This document shows, in pieces, positions 23,080 to 33,764 of a stretch of DNA of 64,000 nucleotides (the first letter of the stretch is position 1; every line of letters begins with the position of its first letter). The notes beneath the pieces are model-generated. The model saw only the letters and a list, made by a program, of their open reading frames with translations, made no database searches and was not told where the DNA came from. Location: the NCBI GenBank assembly GCA_047495785.1, contig JBLDXI010000032.1:3224001-3288000 (forward strand), written 5' to 3'. Source of the stretch: Lepidodermella squamata (Eukaryota; Gastrotricha). The position numbers were made by a program, and so were the translations under genes.

Positions 23080-23440
23080 CTGGCAGATTTTTGAGCCGCC
23101 CCAGCTTTTCCAAGAGATTGTTTGATTTTGAATAATAAAGCTATTTTGGGTTCCTCAGGTTTCTTGGGTTTCATGAGTTTCAAGGGTCTGAACAATAGAC
23201 AACTGTCCAATATGTGCTCCTCCTTAAAAAATCAAGTGTCCAATATGTGAAAATCAACTGTCCATTATGTAAAATTATGTAAACATATAATTACATATAG
23301 CCCTAACATATACTTGGCCTAGGGGTATATGTGAGCACGCTGTCGATGAGAACTCGGCTGAACGTGATGCAAAGATCGCTGAGGACAATACGCCTACAAG
23401 CTATTTCTCGGCGAGCTCGCGGTTTCGTCTTCGCAGAGAT

Positions 23441-23951
23441 ACTCCACTAAATGCATACCGGTAGGTGCTGTCTGCGACAGAAGCGCTGACTGTCCATTCG
23501 GTGATGATCAAAGCAACTGCACTGTTTGTCCACCAGCCAGACCTTTTAAATGCGCAACCTCTGGCACCTGTCTCCCTGCTTCGTGAGTCATTATTAGCTA
23601 TTTATTGCCAGCGTTTAAGTTCGATATTCAACAGGTATGTCTGCGATGGAGACCAGGTATGTTTATTTATTCAAGGAAAACTATAAAATAAGGATAACAA
23701 ATCGTTGTCTGTAGGATTGTGAAAGCGAAGACGAATCGGATGAAATATGCCCACCGTGCTTAGCTGACGAGTTCCGATGCTCGACTGGCAGGTGCATTCC
23801 GAACTCGAAGAGATGCGATGGATCGAGTGATTGCCGCAATGGAGATGACGAAGCAAATTGCACGGCCTGCGTTGGTACCGCCGTTTATTGCCCGATCACT
23901 CGATCTTGCGTGTCGCCTGGAACACCTTGTTCGCCGCAAGCTATGCCCTGA
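23441..23951 (+). pseudogene. Duplicated 3' fragment of gene D
   Basis: This is an exact-looking copy of 20277-20787: part of exon 9 from [12 protein letters not shown] on, the 22-nt microexon, and the last exon with the stop at 23949-23951. It has no signal peptide, no start, and no acceptor before the partial exon, whose left neighbour is retrotransposon DNA. It could only be expressed by splicing from upstream gene D, for example as alternative 3' exons. Confidence 0.85.
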
Positions 23952-24869
23952 GTATGACTGTCTATTTTGACTACAATAATACAAATATTAGCATTACGAG
24001 CAGGATATGCTAGTTTCGATTCGTAATACTTACCCGGCTTGGTGACTCATGTCCTCATTAAGTTGAATAAAGGTTTAGAAAATGAAAATCCTCACCGTTC
24101 GGCACATTCGTTGTGGAACCACGATGCGCACGCTGATTAGGCGATCATTCGCTGCTATGACTTCCGGATGAAACATTCAGTCGTGCAATCCATTAGATTT
24201 TTTGTAAAAAGTGCCGCAGTAATTTACCTCGATTTATATGGAGTTTACGATCGTGTTCAATGGAACTTCTGCCAGAACCAGAACTTATAACAGAACTTCT
24301 ACCAACTATCAGCTATCAAGACACAAGCTCTCAAAGTTCTCACGATATCATGTTCACCATGTATGCCACTATCTCTTTCCACTCATCGGAATTTAAAGTT
24401 TCAAACTTACAAGCCAAAATTAGAATAGATTACCTATATCTGTTGTTATTGAAAAACAAGTTGAGCTGTGCCTTTTGAGAACATCGAAAAACTTGGAATG
24501 GGATCAGCCATTTCTAGCCAAACCTATTTACGGTTATTTCTATTGATTCCCAACGCGGTCTACTAGTGAAGAGTTGAAAAGTTGAGCTTTTGTATTCACG
24601 ATTCGAGTTCACGTGGCGGTTCTCTTGAATGTTAGCATGTTGTAGTTATATTATATAGGCCCTCCACCTATGTTTGACAAATAACAGAAATAATTCGCCC
24701 CCATGCTGAAAACGGCTTACGATGCATATCCACCCATATCACACCAGGCTCTTCACAGGGCTAAATGCTCAAAGGCTCAGGGCTCAGGCTCAAGAATCCG
24801 GTGTTAGATAATGTCAGGCTCAGGATCAGGCTCTGGAACTAGAAATTATAGGGGCTCATTTAACGTGAC
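23952..24869. other. Second copy of the gene D 3' flank
   Basis: Repeats 20788-21705 without visible differences. No gene is seen. Confidence 0.8.
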
Positions 24870-27050
24870 TTACGTTCCAGGTTCGGGAAGGCTTAGGGCT
24901 CGTGCACAGGGGCTCTCAGGACCTAAAGGCTCAACAAGGGAACAGAAAGAAAACATGGCAGTAAGGGCTATCGAGGATCTGTGATCTGTGAATCTGTGAT
25001 TCTCTTGTTTTGCGCCTGTGAGGGGGCGACATTGCTTCGGTGGATGCCAGGCTGGGCAGTGCTGGTCGAGCATCCGCTTGCCGAAGGCATCAGGCTGCTG
25101 ACTGGCGATATACTGCAAGTACTCTTCCATGCCATTATCCGCGGTGAGACAGCGTTCACCATAGCGCTCCAGTTGTTTCTCAAATACGTCGCTGATTGCT
25201 GTAGCCTTCGCTTCGACGACGACTCCGAAGGAATCGCACTCAAATGGCTGATCCACTGCCGCTCTTAACCCGTGAGCTTGAAAATTGAAAAGGCGCAGTT
25301 CGGAACTTTTTGGCAGCCAGTACCAAACAGGAGACCCATATGTGTATATATTGGACATAGAGGAGGAAATATGTTGAAAAACCGAACATATAATGGCCGA
25401 GCCGCAGGCGAGGACGTTTTATGTGCGGTTTTTTAACATATTTACGACTCTAAGTCCAATATTTGCATATACCCCGAGGCATAGTAGCATCTACCGATTG
25501 CCAGGGCTCCATTGAAATACCTACCCCCACGTTGCGAAGGTTAAAAAATCATGGAAAATGGGAAAATAAAACATCCAACTTAATTTTTCTTCAAAAATTG
25601 ACCTTTTCGCCATTTTTAAATCAAACGCTCATTCGGTCGATTTTCGTTTTGATTTTCACTCGCTTTTTTGCCGCCGGATTTTCGCGTCAAACTGGCATGC
25701 TGCTACGATGAAGAATCGAACAATGGCTCGAGCTATTTTAACTGTCGGCTCATCAAATCAACCAGGCGAGTGAATTCGGCTCATTGCAACTAGTTCGCCG
25801 ATCTGGTTATTGTCGATCTCAAGCTCAATCAAGGTTTCGATCCCGTACGAGGAAGCGTGTCGTCGAACCAGTTCGAGCCAGGAACGAAGGCTGATGGAAT
25901 GGTACGAAATGCAAGACGAATACGGCGCCGTTTTGACTAATTCCAGGATCAAGAGGAATGCTACGCGTTTCTCAACATTGAGAGCGACTGCTGCTCAGAG
26001 TTCGCAGTTGTTCCGTTGGAGTTCTGGGTTTTATCGACATCGGAGCTGACTGCTGCTCGATTTTCACTGAATTGTGGCCGAATGCTGCTCGTTTTCTCGA
26101 AATTGGGGCCGAATGCTGCTCGATTTTGTCGGAATTGAGGACGATTGCTGCTCGATTTTCTCGAAATTGGGGCCGAATGCTGCTCGATTTTGTCGGAATT
26201 GAGGACGATTGCTGCTCGATTTTCTCGGTATCAGGGGTGAATGCTGGCAGATTTTTGAGCCGCCCCAGCTTTTCCAAGAGATTGTTTGATTTTGAATAAT
26301 AAAGCTATTTTGGGTTCCTCAGGTTTCTTGGGTTTCATGAGTTTCAAGGGTCTGAACAATAGACAACTGTCCAATATGTGCTCCTCCTTAAAAAATCAAG
26401 TGTCCAATATGTGAAAATCAACTGTCCATTATGTAAAATTATGTAAACATATAATTACATATAGCCCTAACATATACTTGGCCTAGGGGTATATGTGAGC
26501 ACGCTGTCGATGAGAACTCGGCTGAACGTGATGCAAAGATCGCTGAGGACAATACGCCTACAAGCTATTTCTCGGCGAGCTCGCGGTTTCGTCTTCGCAG
26601 AGATACGGTCGAGGTGGCATTCCCACGACAGTTTCGCCGTGATCGTGATTCACAGGTATTTCACTTCGCTAACTTGAGGGATCCGTTGACCAGCAATGGA
26701 GAGGAGAACCGACGGAGACGCAGCGCCTGTGTGACCGATTAAAATACTTTCGCATTTCGCAGGGCTGCATCACTAATCAGACGGAAAAGTGGGTCGACAG
26801 CGCCTCGGAGTCTTCCAAATCCATACTGATGTTCGGGTAGCAGGCTCTGAGCTTCCAAGAAATTTTGTAGCATCATGGCTACCAGTGACTCTAGAAGCTT
26901 CGAGAAGGCTGGCAACAGTGACACCGGGCGGTATGATTCCGGAAGCCTGCTATCCTTTCCCTCCTTCAAGATCGGCACGAGGATCGTCATTTTCCATTCA
27001 GTCGGCACAATTCGAACGCGTACTTCCTCGAACGCTCGCGGAAAATTGAT
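24870..27050 (-). mobile_element. Non-LTR retrotransposon fragment, copy 2, with partial reverse transcriptase
   Basis: This copy extends further 5' than copy 1. Minus-strand 27050-26739 encodes the start of a reverse transcriptase domain: WKMTILVPILKEGKD, then SYRPVSLLPAFSKLLE and HQYGFGRLRG, matching the LINE pattern (PVLKPGKD, YRPISLL, QYGFR). The catalytic FADD block is absent: sequence jumps from the SDAAL region to the later EVKYL...KLSWECHLDRI region, with a stop in between, so an internal deletion has occurred. The C-terminal part is again split by the 1,146-bp insertion (25345-26490). It cannot be autonomous. Confidence 0.85.
25345..26490. mobile_element. 1,146-bp insertion, copy 2
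   Basis: Copy of 22181-23326 at +3,164 bp, with the same 7-bp flanks (25338-25344, 26491-26497), hairpin (25348-25462) and 32-bp minisatellite (26053-26243). It arose by the tandem duplication and not by a second insertion, because the retrotransposon target and flanks are the same. Confidence 0.75.
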
Positions 27051-27496
27051 TGTTCATTGTGAAATGCCACTTTTTTATTCGAAACAAAATAAAATGGAAT
27101 TGAATGAATTAATGAATTAATGAAGCATTTGAAGTCATACATCATGCTGAGGATTGTGATAATGCGATCTTTGCTCTGGATGACCGACAAGCTGTTCGGG
27201 CATACGTGTTAAAAGTTACCATCATCAAAATAGAAAGGCTGCGGTAATCGTGTAGATAACTATACTTGGATACACTGTTTCAACGTCGAAGCAGCCGACA
27301 TTTTTTGTTTTTTTGTAATAAAATTGTACTAAATTATTACATTTTTTCAAAGATGATTAGATGCCAAGCTAACACGTTTTGTCAGTATGGAATGCTATGG
27401 AATGCTAATGCTATTCAACATTCCGTCGAGCTTCAATAACAAGCAATACTCTGCTCACGCCTTACTTTTGACGAAAGTTTCTTCATAAGATTTAAC
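27051..27496. other. Upstream region of gene E
   Basis: No gene is seen. The right 150 bp resemble the upstream region of gene D (18140-18251), with shared AGCTAACACG and GACGAAAGTTWCTTCATAA. No clear TATA box. Confidence 0.55.
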
Positions 27497-29123
27497 ATGC
27501 AGGCTTTAACGTTTCTCGGCCTCTTATTCGGAGTTGCTCTCCTGACTGGGCTTGTCAACACCCAATGGATACCGGTAAGTCTGCACAATTTGTGGGATAT
27601 ATTACTCTATCTGTCGTATTATACTTTGCAAAGAATGGAGATGGCGGAATTTGCCCGGATGGAAAAGTGCTCCGACGAGCTGAAATTTGCGATGGTTACC
27701 GCGACTGTCAAGATGGAAGTGACGAAGTGGACTGCATTTGTCAGTTCAATGATTTCCCCTGTAATAACTCAGGCTGCATTCTAAGGAGGTATAATGCGCC
27801 CTCCCCGTTCTTAAAAAAATACCATCCAAACATCTAATATTGTTCAGACTCGTTTGCGACGGTTCCAAGGATTGCAGTGATGGCAGTGACGAGTCGTATT
27901 GTCCTCCTTGCGCCACTAATCAATTTCGATGTGTTGGCGCCAAATGCATTGACAAAAGCCTGCTCTGTGATGGCGAATACGACTGCGATGAGGGAGAGGA
28001 TGAGTCGAACTGCTCATGTGAGTTTAGAATCCCATTGAATAATTAAAACTAGGCTGTTGTCTATAGCTTGCAAGTCAACTGGGTTCCACTGCAAGAACGG
28101 CGAATGTATTCGTGGCACTTTGCAATGCGATGGCGAGGATGATTGCGAAGATGGATCAGCAAGCGATGAAGATCCAGCGATTTGCAAAGTCTACACTTGC
28201 GCAGAAGATCGGTTCCGTTGTAGCCACAATAAATGCATCCCGAAATATCAGGTCTGCGATGGCTACAACGACTGTTTGAACGATGCAGACGAGCTAAACT
28301 GCTTAGGCTGGCCTTGTGATGATGATAAATTCCGATGCAGCGACGGCATTTGCATTGGCCAATCGAGAGTTTGTGATTCAATCAAAGATTGCGCGAACGA
28401 CGAGTTGAACTGCACGTGCACAAGCTATCAGACAAAGTGCCCTTCAGGTGGATGCGTTTCATTTTCGGAAATGTGTGACGGCAAAGCTGATTGCAACGAC
28501 GGCTGGGACGAGTCGAACTGCACTACTGTAGGTTTATGGCGTAATTTTAATCTCCGACTGGGTAATTATGCTTCTAGTGCCCGGACGCTGACGATTACAA
28601 GTGCAAAAACTCTACTAAATGCATACGGGCAGACGCGGTCTGTGACAGCGATGCCGACTGTCCATTTGGTGATGATCAAAGCAACTGCGCGGTTTGCCCA
28701 CCAGCCAGACCTTTCAAATGCGCAAACTCTGGCCGATGTCTCCGTGCTTCGTGAGTCATTCTTATTAGCTTTACATGTCTTTTAATCAAGCTTTATGTTA
28801 TACAGGTATGTTTGCGATGGAGATCAGGTAGATTCATTTCGAAGCCACATTTTAGAGACATAATCAGTCGATTTGGTATTCATTAGGATTGCGGAAACGG
28901 AGACAACTCAGATGAAATATGCCGGCCATGCTCATCTGGAGAATTTCGATGCTCGACTGGCCGGTGCATTCCTAACTCGAAGAGATGCGATGGATCGAAC
29001 GATTGCCGCAACGGTGATGACGAAGCGAACTGCACGGCCTGCGTTGGAACGAGCGTTTATTGTCCGAGCACTAAAGTTTGCGTGTCGCCAGGAACACCTT
29101 GCTCGCCTGTTGCTGCGCCATGA
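27497..29123 (+). CDS. LDLa gene E: short family member with 10 LDLa repeats
   Basis: Seven exons close at 431 aa: 27497-27574, 27634-27788, 27848-28017, 28067-28527, 28578-28750, 28806-28827, 28887-29123. The signal peptide is [19 protein letters not shown]. As in gene C, modules 1-5 are followed directly by the last five. Here the joint is visible: module 5 begins as in A ([15 protein letters not shown]) but ends like module 14 of A ([16 protein letters not shown]), leading into [10 protein letters not shown], so a recombination between two LDLa modules made a chimera. Intron 2 has a normal GT donor. The 22-nt microexon is present. Tail [17 protein letters not shown] at 29202. Secreted; ligand unknown. 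Confidence 0.9.
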
Positions 29124-29621
29124 ACACCCATTCCAACCCTGTTTAATCCGGCGTCCTCCTGTTATTATTTTCCCATTTATCAATTCGAGCTATATTTCAC
29201 TAATAAAATGTCGTCATTTATTCTTCAGTATTCTGTCGCGCTGAAATTCGAGATACCTATCTCTTTCCACCCATCGGAATTTAAAGTTTCAAACTTACAA
29301 GCCAAAATTACAATAGATTACTTATTCCTTTTGTCATTGAAAAACAAGTTGAGCTGTGCCTTTTGAGGGCATCGAAAAACTTGGAATAGGATCAGCCACC
29401 TTCCAGCCAAACCTATTAACGGTTATTTCTATTGATTTCCCAACTAGGTCTACTAGTGAAGAGTTGAAAAGTTGAGCTTTTGTATTCCCGGTTTGAGTTC
29501 ACGTGTCGGCTCTCTCGAATGTTACGACGCCGCCCGGAAATTAATCACTAGACATGTATATCGCATTGGAAAGCAACACCTCTTTTCAGCGTGATTTCAA
29601 TACTAATTAGGCAAAAAAATC
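29124..29621. other. 3' flank of gene E and upstream of gene F
   Basis: No gene is seen. Positions 29255-29530 match the flank of gene D at 21203-21480. An AATAAA at 29202 probably serves gene E. Confidence 0.6.
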
Positions 29622-30219
29622 ATGACCTGCTCGAACTCAATTCGAGCCCTAGTTGTCGTCTGCTGTATTCTGCTCGCTTTCATCGCGATGCATCTGATGT
29701 CACTGCTACAGCACCTGCAAAGCGGATCTTGTCTAAGTAACCAATTCAGATGCTCAAACGGCAACTGCACGCAGATGGCTAGTCGCTGCGATGGCTTTGT
29801 CGATTGCTCAGATGGAAGCGACGAACAAATGTGCCCAAGTAAAGAAAAAAATTCAAAATTATCAAAAAGTAACCGCCTAAAATGTTGTCCTAATACAGAA
29901 TGTGACGCTGAAATGTTTGAATGCATGTCTGGAAGATGCATTTCAATCCAGTATAGGTGAGTTCAGCTAATTTATCTGCAATTTTTTTTTACGCATTTTC
30001 ATTTTAAGGTGTGATGGCGATTCAGACTGTTTAGATGACCTAGACAGCGACGAGCGAAATTGCACCGAGTACAAATGCCCGAAACACAGATTTTCGTGTA
30101 GCGATGGCCTGTGTATACCGTCCGACCGTGTCTGTGACGGCGTGCATCAATGTAGCGACGATGAGTCATACTGTTTAGGACGTTACAACGAAAATCGCAT
30201 TGTTAATAATCCTCAGTAG
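29622..30219 (+). CDS. Gene F: small membrane-anchored or secreted protein with three LDLa repeats
   Basis: Three exons (29622-29838, 29899-29956, 30009-30219) close at 161 aa. Near the N-terminus is a hydrophobic run ([16 protein letters not shown]) starting after about seven residues, which could be a signal peptide or a type II anchor. Three LDLa modules follow, with [28 protein letters not shown] and [11 protein letters not shown]. The last exon ends [14 protein letters not shown]. It differs from the array genes in sequence, size and tail, so it is a separate LDLa gene and not a truncated copy. The signal or anchor choice cannot be settled from the sequence. Confidence 0.85.
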
Positions 30220-30246
30220 TTCTAATGATTTTATTGATATTCAAGA

Positions 30247-31645
30247 TCAAGCGGCAGCTGACGATTTGTAAGGATAGGCGAAGTCTCCTTTCACGCTATC
30301 GATGTTTCCTGAAGTTGAAATAAAAGAAATTCTAGCGAAAGAGACACCATTTTTCACTTACCAGGTCCGTAGTTACCTGTGAGAAAAACCAATGGCATGA
30401 ATTTGGTTCGGCTATAATTTTCTTTTCAACTTACAAACAACCGTGAACCTCCAATATCCAAGAGGACAATAAGCTTTTGCGCACCTATGCATTTTGTCTA
30501 TAATAATTATCTGTTGGCGAAAATTGACCATTACCCGATAAATTTTGTTTGGTCTGCGATGATCTGGGTGTAATGACCAACGTTGCCAGATGGACTTTTC
30601 ACGCCGTAGTACCAGTTTTTCCGTTCGAAGGTCCAGCGATCAATAACCTCGCCCAGAGTGATGTTCGTTGAGCTCCAGTAGATATTCTGGCCGACAAATG
30701 GCCAACTGTCGGCGTTAGGGCGCGAAGGCATGTAACGATTTGTTGCATTGTCTCGGCTGATTGGGCAATTAGCAGCCCACCTTAATAACAAAGTAAAATT
30801 GTTTACAACTCGAGCGACACACTTTTAAACCTTTCGGCTAGAATTTGCAAGTCTTCGTCCCATTTAAGATCAGGCATGTTGTCTGGTTTTGGGCTGACCG
30901 TGGCTAAAATGGAAAAGGCTTTAAGGTGGCTTCAAAGGAAAGTCTATCGCCTACATCTGTAGAAATTATGCCGGTCGATAACTTCCGATTTTGAGACAGG
31001 TTCCAGAGATGTAAGCAAAGGGTTATCAGCCCGACAGAATGTGTGAGGAAATCGCATTCCGTATCGACATTGAGGCTAATACGCCACACACAAAAAGAGT
31101 TCGGAAAACAAGTTCGGCGGCCTTCTACTTACGCCATAAGATGGATTTGTCATGTCACTTGACAATACAACCTTGCTCATTTGGGGAGTCGAGGGTGTTG
31201 AGGAAAGTGGAGTAGTCGTTGTTGCTGTGCTTATTGCGATTGTTGCAGTCGAGCTTATTGATGTGGTTGTAGTGGTGGCTGTGGTTGTTTCTAGCTCGCA
31301 AACTATGGGGAGCGAAATTTCCCTAAATTGTTGCAATTTTCTCGGCATCGACTTACTCGGTGGTGTTGTCCAATATCGCCGATCACTACGACATTCTATC
31401 GTCGCATTGCCATTGAGTGTGCCCTTCAAGCAAGTGTAATTTGCGGAAATGTAGCGGTCAAAATCTGTAGTGCTGCCAGGTTTTGGCGACACTACGGCCG
31501 TCAAAGTCGATGCAAATCCGTTATCAATGAGAGGAACAGCTCCACAATGAGGAAAATAGTTGATTACATTTATGTCGAAACCCCCAACTAATAGACAGCT
31601 CGAAATTAGGCTGAAAGTGGTTATCAAATATAGAGAGCAGTTCAT
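30247..31645 (-). CDS. Gene G: secreted Sushi (CCP) plus Thr-rich linker plus CAP-domain protein
   Basis: Seven minus-strand exons close at 359 aa: 31645-31133, 31075-30955, 30903-30831, 30780-30535, 30484-30435, 30376-30362, 30308-30247. I start at the ATG at 31645, because MNCSLYLITTFSLISSCLL makes a good signal peptide; an in-frame ATG lies at 31702. A Sushi module with four Cys (HCG, NYTC, IEC, PIVC) is followed by a linker of repeated Thr, Ser and Ala. The remainder is a complete CAP/SCP domain: VIDRHNFYRS, NMPDLKWDEDL, GQNIYW, GHYTQII, IGCAKAYCP and VCNYGPGN, keeping the His/Glu positions of the family. CAP proteins are secreted and have varied roles, including sterol binding. Exon 6 is only 15 nt. 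The role here is unknown. Confidence 0.88.
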
Positions 31646-31839
31646 CCTTAATTTTATCCCAGGTATAATATTTGAATTATAAATATTTTGCCAAAACTTC
31701 AAACTTCAAACAACTGGGCATTCACAGTAAATAAATTGTGTAAAGATCAGTGCGATCAAACAATCTCAATATTTGCAAACATATTTAAACGGCAAAGGTA
31801 AAGAAAAATTGAAAAAGATCAATTTATTGACATAATTTA

Positions 31840-33535
31840 TTAGGCTATTTGTTGCATAGATATGGAGTTATCAATATCTTTATGACAACATCCGTTACAT
31901 TCTAGCTGAATCAATTTCCCGCTGTTATTTCGTTTCTTCCAACTCGAGGTTTCAGGCATGAATAATAAAAGAAATATAAAAACTATCAAAGAAACACCGG
32001 CGAAGACTAGAAAAGTAAATGGTCCGATTTCTTCTTCCATTAGGGGGAATCCAACAGTTACAGCCAACGCGAAGGTCCAGTTGGAGAACATTCCAACGGC
32101 TAAACCAGCCGGCCGTGTAGCTTGGCCGAAAATTTCAGCCGAAACAAAAAAAACACAAGGACCAGGCCCGAGTGAGTAGGGAAGTAGAAAGACTATCAAA
32201 GACACGATGCAACCGACAGCGCTCTAGAATTTTCAATAAATAAATCGATTTCAGGTAAATTTATCGCAACTGACCGGGAAGTATAAAAAGCACGTGAGCA
32301 TAACGCAACCAGTAATGACCCCAGCCAGGCCGAATAACACCAAAGCTCGTCGCCCCAATCTATCTGAAGTAAACATATTAATCCAATTGCCGGTCCAATT
32401 AGCGAACGAAATTCCTAGCGTTGCTATGGAAGCCGTTTCTTCATCCAACCCAACACTGCGAAGGACCTTGGAAGAGTAGGCCATTATGGCGCTCAGGCCT
32501 GTAGCTCGATTAGCCGCATGGAGGTAAATGACTAGAACCAAGCTCCACAAATGATGGCGGTCTTTAAGCATTGCTAATAGGCTGATTTTATGAATTTTTT
32601 CGTCTGCTTTCGATGCTTCGACTATCGCATCAAATTCGCGTTTCAGTTCGACTTCGCTTAGCCGCCGAACTTGCTTCAAGGCCTCGAAGGCTTCGAAACA
32701 TTCATGTTTATCGACTAGGAATCTTGGGCTTTCGACCACGAAAAACAACGCCAACCCATGCGTTGTATAGCACACAATATTGAAAACTAAAAACGACTAT
32801 GTTTGCAAAATCAAAAGAAAATTAAGATGGCTTACAGAATAAGTACTGCCATCTATCTGCACTGCCGAGAATGAAAGGAAGGCCGAGAAAATTCGCGAAA
32901 ATTGTGCCAGCTGCTATGGCGAATCCGACCAATGACCCGCAAAATCCTTTCAAACGTGCGGGCGCCAATTCGTTGATATAAGCTGGGGCTAGTACCATGG
33001 AAAATCCGACCTGGAATCCAATTATAGCGCGGCCGATTAATAGGCAAGCGTGATGATTTATCCACGGGGCTATAATCATCGACCAGCTGCCAATGAGACC
33101 GATGACCGAGGCCCAAATCATTGATTTGCGCCTGAAATCCACAGAAAATTCGTGTATTAAAACAATCCTCTCACAACTCACTTTCCAACCTTTCGAGCAC
33201 AAGCTGCGGGGAAATAAGTTGACCCAAGCATGCCGCCCAGCATGAAAATCGATACAACATATGACCACTTCATCGTAAGTTCAGAATCATTAAGATGGCC
33301 TTCGTTGTGATCGATAAAAGTTTGATTGACAAACTGCTTCATGACAGCGTAAGGCCCGTTTACAACACCTAAATGATGGGTAATTAGGTCATTCTGCGCA
33401 GTAGTGGGTCAAATTACTGAGGTTGTAGCCGAACATGAATGACGACCCGAGGACTATCGAAAAATTGCAAGCGATCAGGTACATCGTCCATTCTGATTGC
33501 GATTTGCCGCTCTTCGCGCCCTCCTCGCCCTTCAT
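31840..33535 (-). CDS. Transporter H: GLUT/SLC2-like sugar transporter
   Basis: Five exons (33535-33418, 33368-33182, 33131-32836, 32786-32275, 32223-31840) close at 498 aa, the usual length for a 12-helix MFS sugar transporter at the plasma membrane. Visible motifs are SIVLGSSFMFGYNLS in helix 1, the loop RKVGKRKS, APARLKGFCGS, VVESPR after helix 6, DRLGRR after helix 8, GPGP then AEIFGQATRP in helix 10, FSNW in helix 11 and PETSS. The helix-7 motif QQLSG of glucose transporters is NRATG here, and the Trp of helix 10 (PIPW in GLUT1) is lost (GPGPCVFF). A hexose or related polyol substrate is inferred. First of three head-to-tail minus-strand copies. Confidence 0.88.
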
Positions 33536-33764
33536 TTCAAGGGCTGTCTAGTTTTTTGGGTGTAAAAAAACCTTTGGCTACCACCACTATCACTTGCCTT
33601 TCGCGTAGACGTGTCTTATCTTTCGGATTACGAGAACGCTTGACCTTGTTTCCACACCTTTCTTTTTTGACCGATAATAAGACATGAAAATCCTGGCAAA
33701 TTGAACCATCATTGTAATCTGTTTTATTCGCATATCAGCAAGCGAAAATAGTTTTGGTGCTTTC

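Larger units (their letters stand above)
22181..23326. mobile_element. 1,146-bp insertion inside the retrotransposon, copy 1
   Basis: The insertion is flanked by ATATGTG at 22174-22180 and 23327-23333, a 7-bp direct repeat that fits a target-site duplication. It starts with a hairpin (22184-22298) and ends with several TGTCCAATATGT-like words (about 23204-23270), the complement of which also begins the element. A second inverted pair, CATATACCCCGAGG at about 22302 and CCTAGGGGTATATG at about 23319, may mark the ends of a nested element. It contains a 32-bp minisatellite but no recognisable transposase, so it is non-autonomous and its class is unknown. Confidence 0.65.
21706..23440 (-). mobile_element. 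Non-LTR retrotransposon fragment, copy 1, interrupted and truncated
   Basis: On the minus strand the segment 23440-23334 encodes a frame like the end of a LINE reverse transcriptase region, and 22173-21706 continues it with LTYGSPVWYWLPKSSE, a typical LINE motif just after the RT domain, then about 150 residues of unrecognised C-terminal sequence. The two parts join in frame if the 1,146-bp insertion 22181-23326 and one 7-bp repeat are removed. The fragment is cut off at 23440 by the tandem-duplication breakpoint. It is a dead element on the strand opposite to the LDLa genes. Confidence 0.75.
20277..26604 (+). repeat. Head-to-tail tandem duplication, two units of 3,164 bp
   Basis: Unit 1 is 20277-23440 and unit 2 is 23441-26604. 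Everywhere I compared them they are identical, including all open frames, repeats and flanks. The left breakpoint lies in exon 9 of gene D and the right one in a dead non-LTR retrotransposon; the breakpoints share only the two bases AC. Such microhomology fits a recent replication or end-joining event. Because there is no visible divergence, an assembly error (the same segment placed twice) is also possible. Confidence 0.93.

Noticed and set aside
22808-23113. Minus-strand frame with repeated EKIEQQS words
   Set aside because: It is produced by the 32-bp minisatellite and has no independent evidence of being coding.
31152-31439. Plus-strand frame rich in Val and Ala
   Set aside because: It is the complement of the Thr-rich linker of gene G, which lies in a complete gene model.
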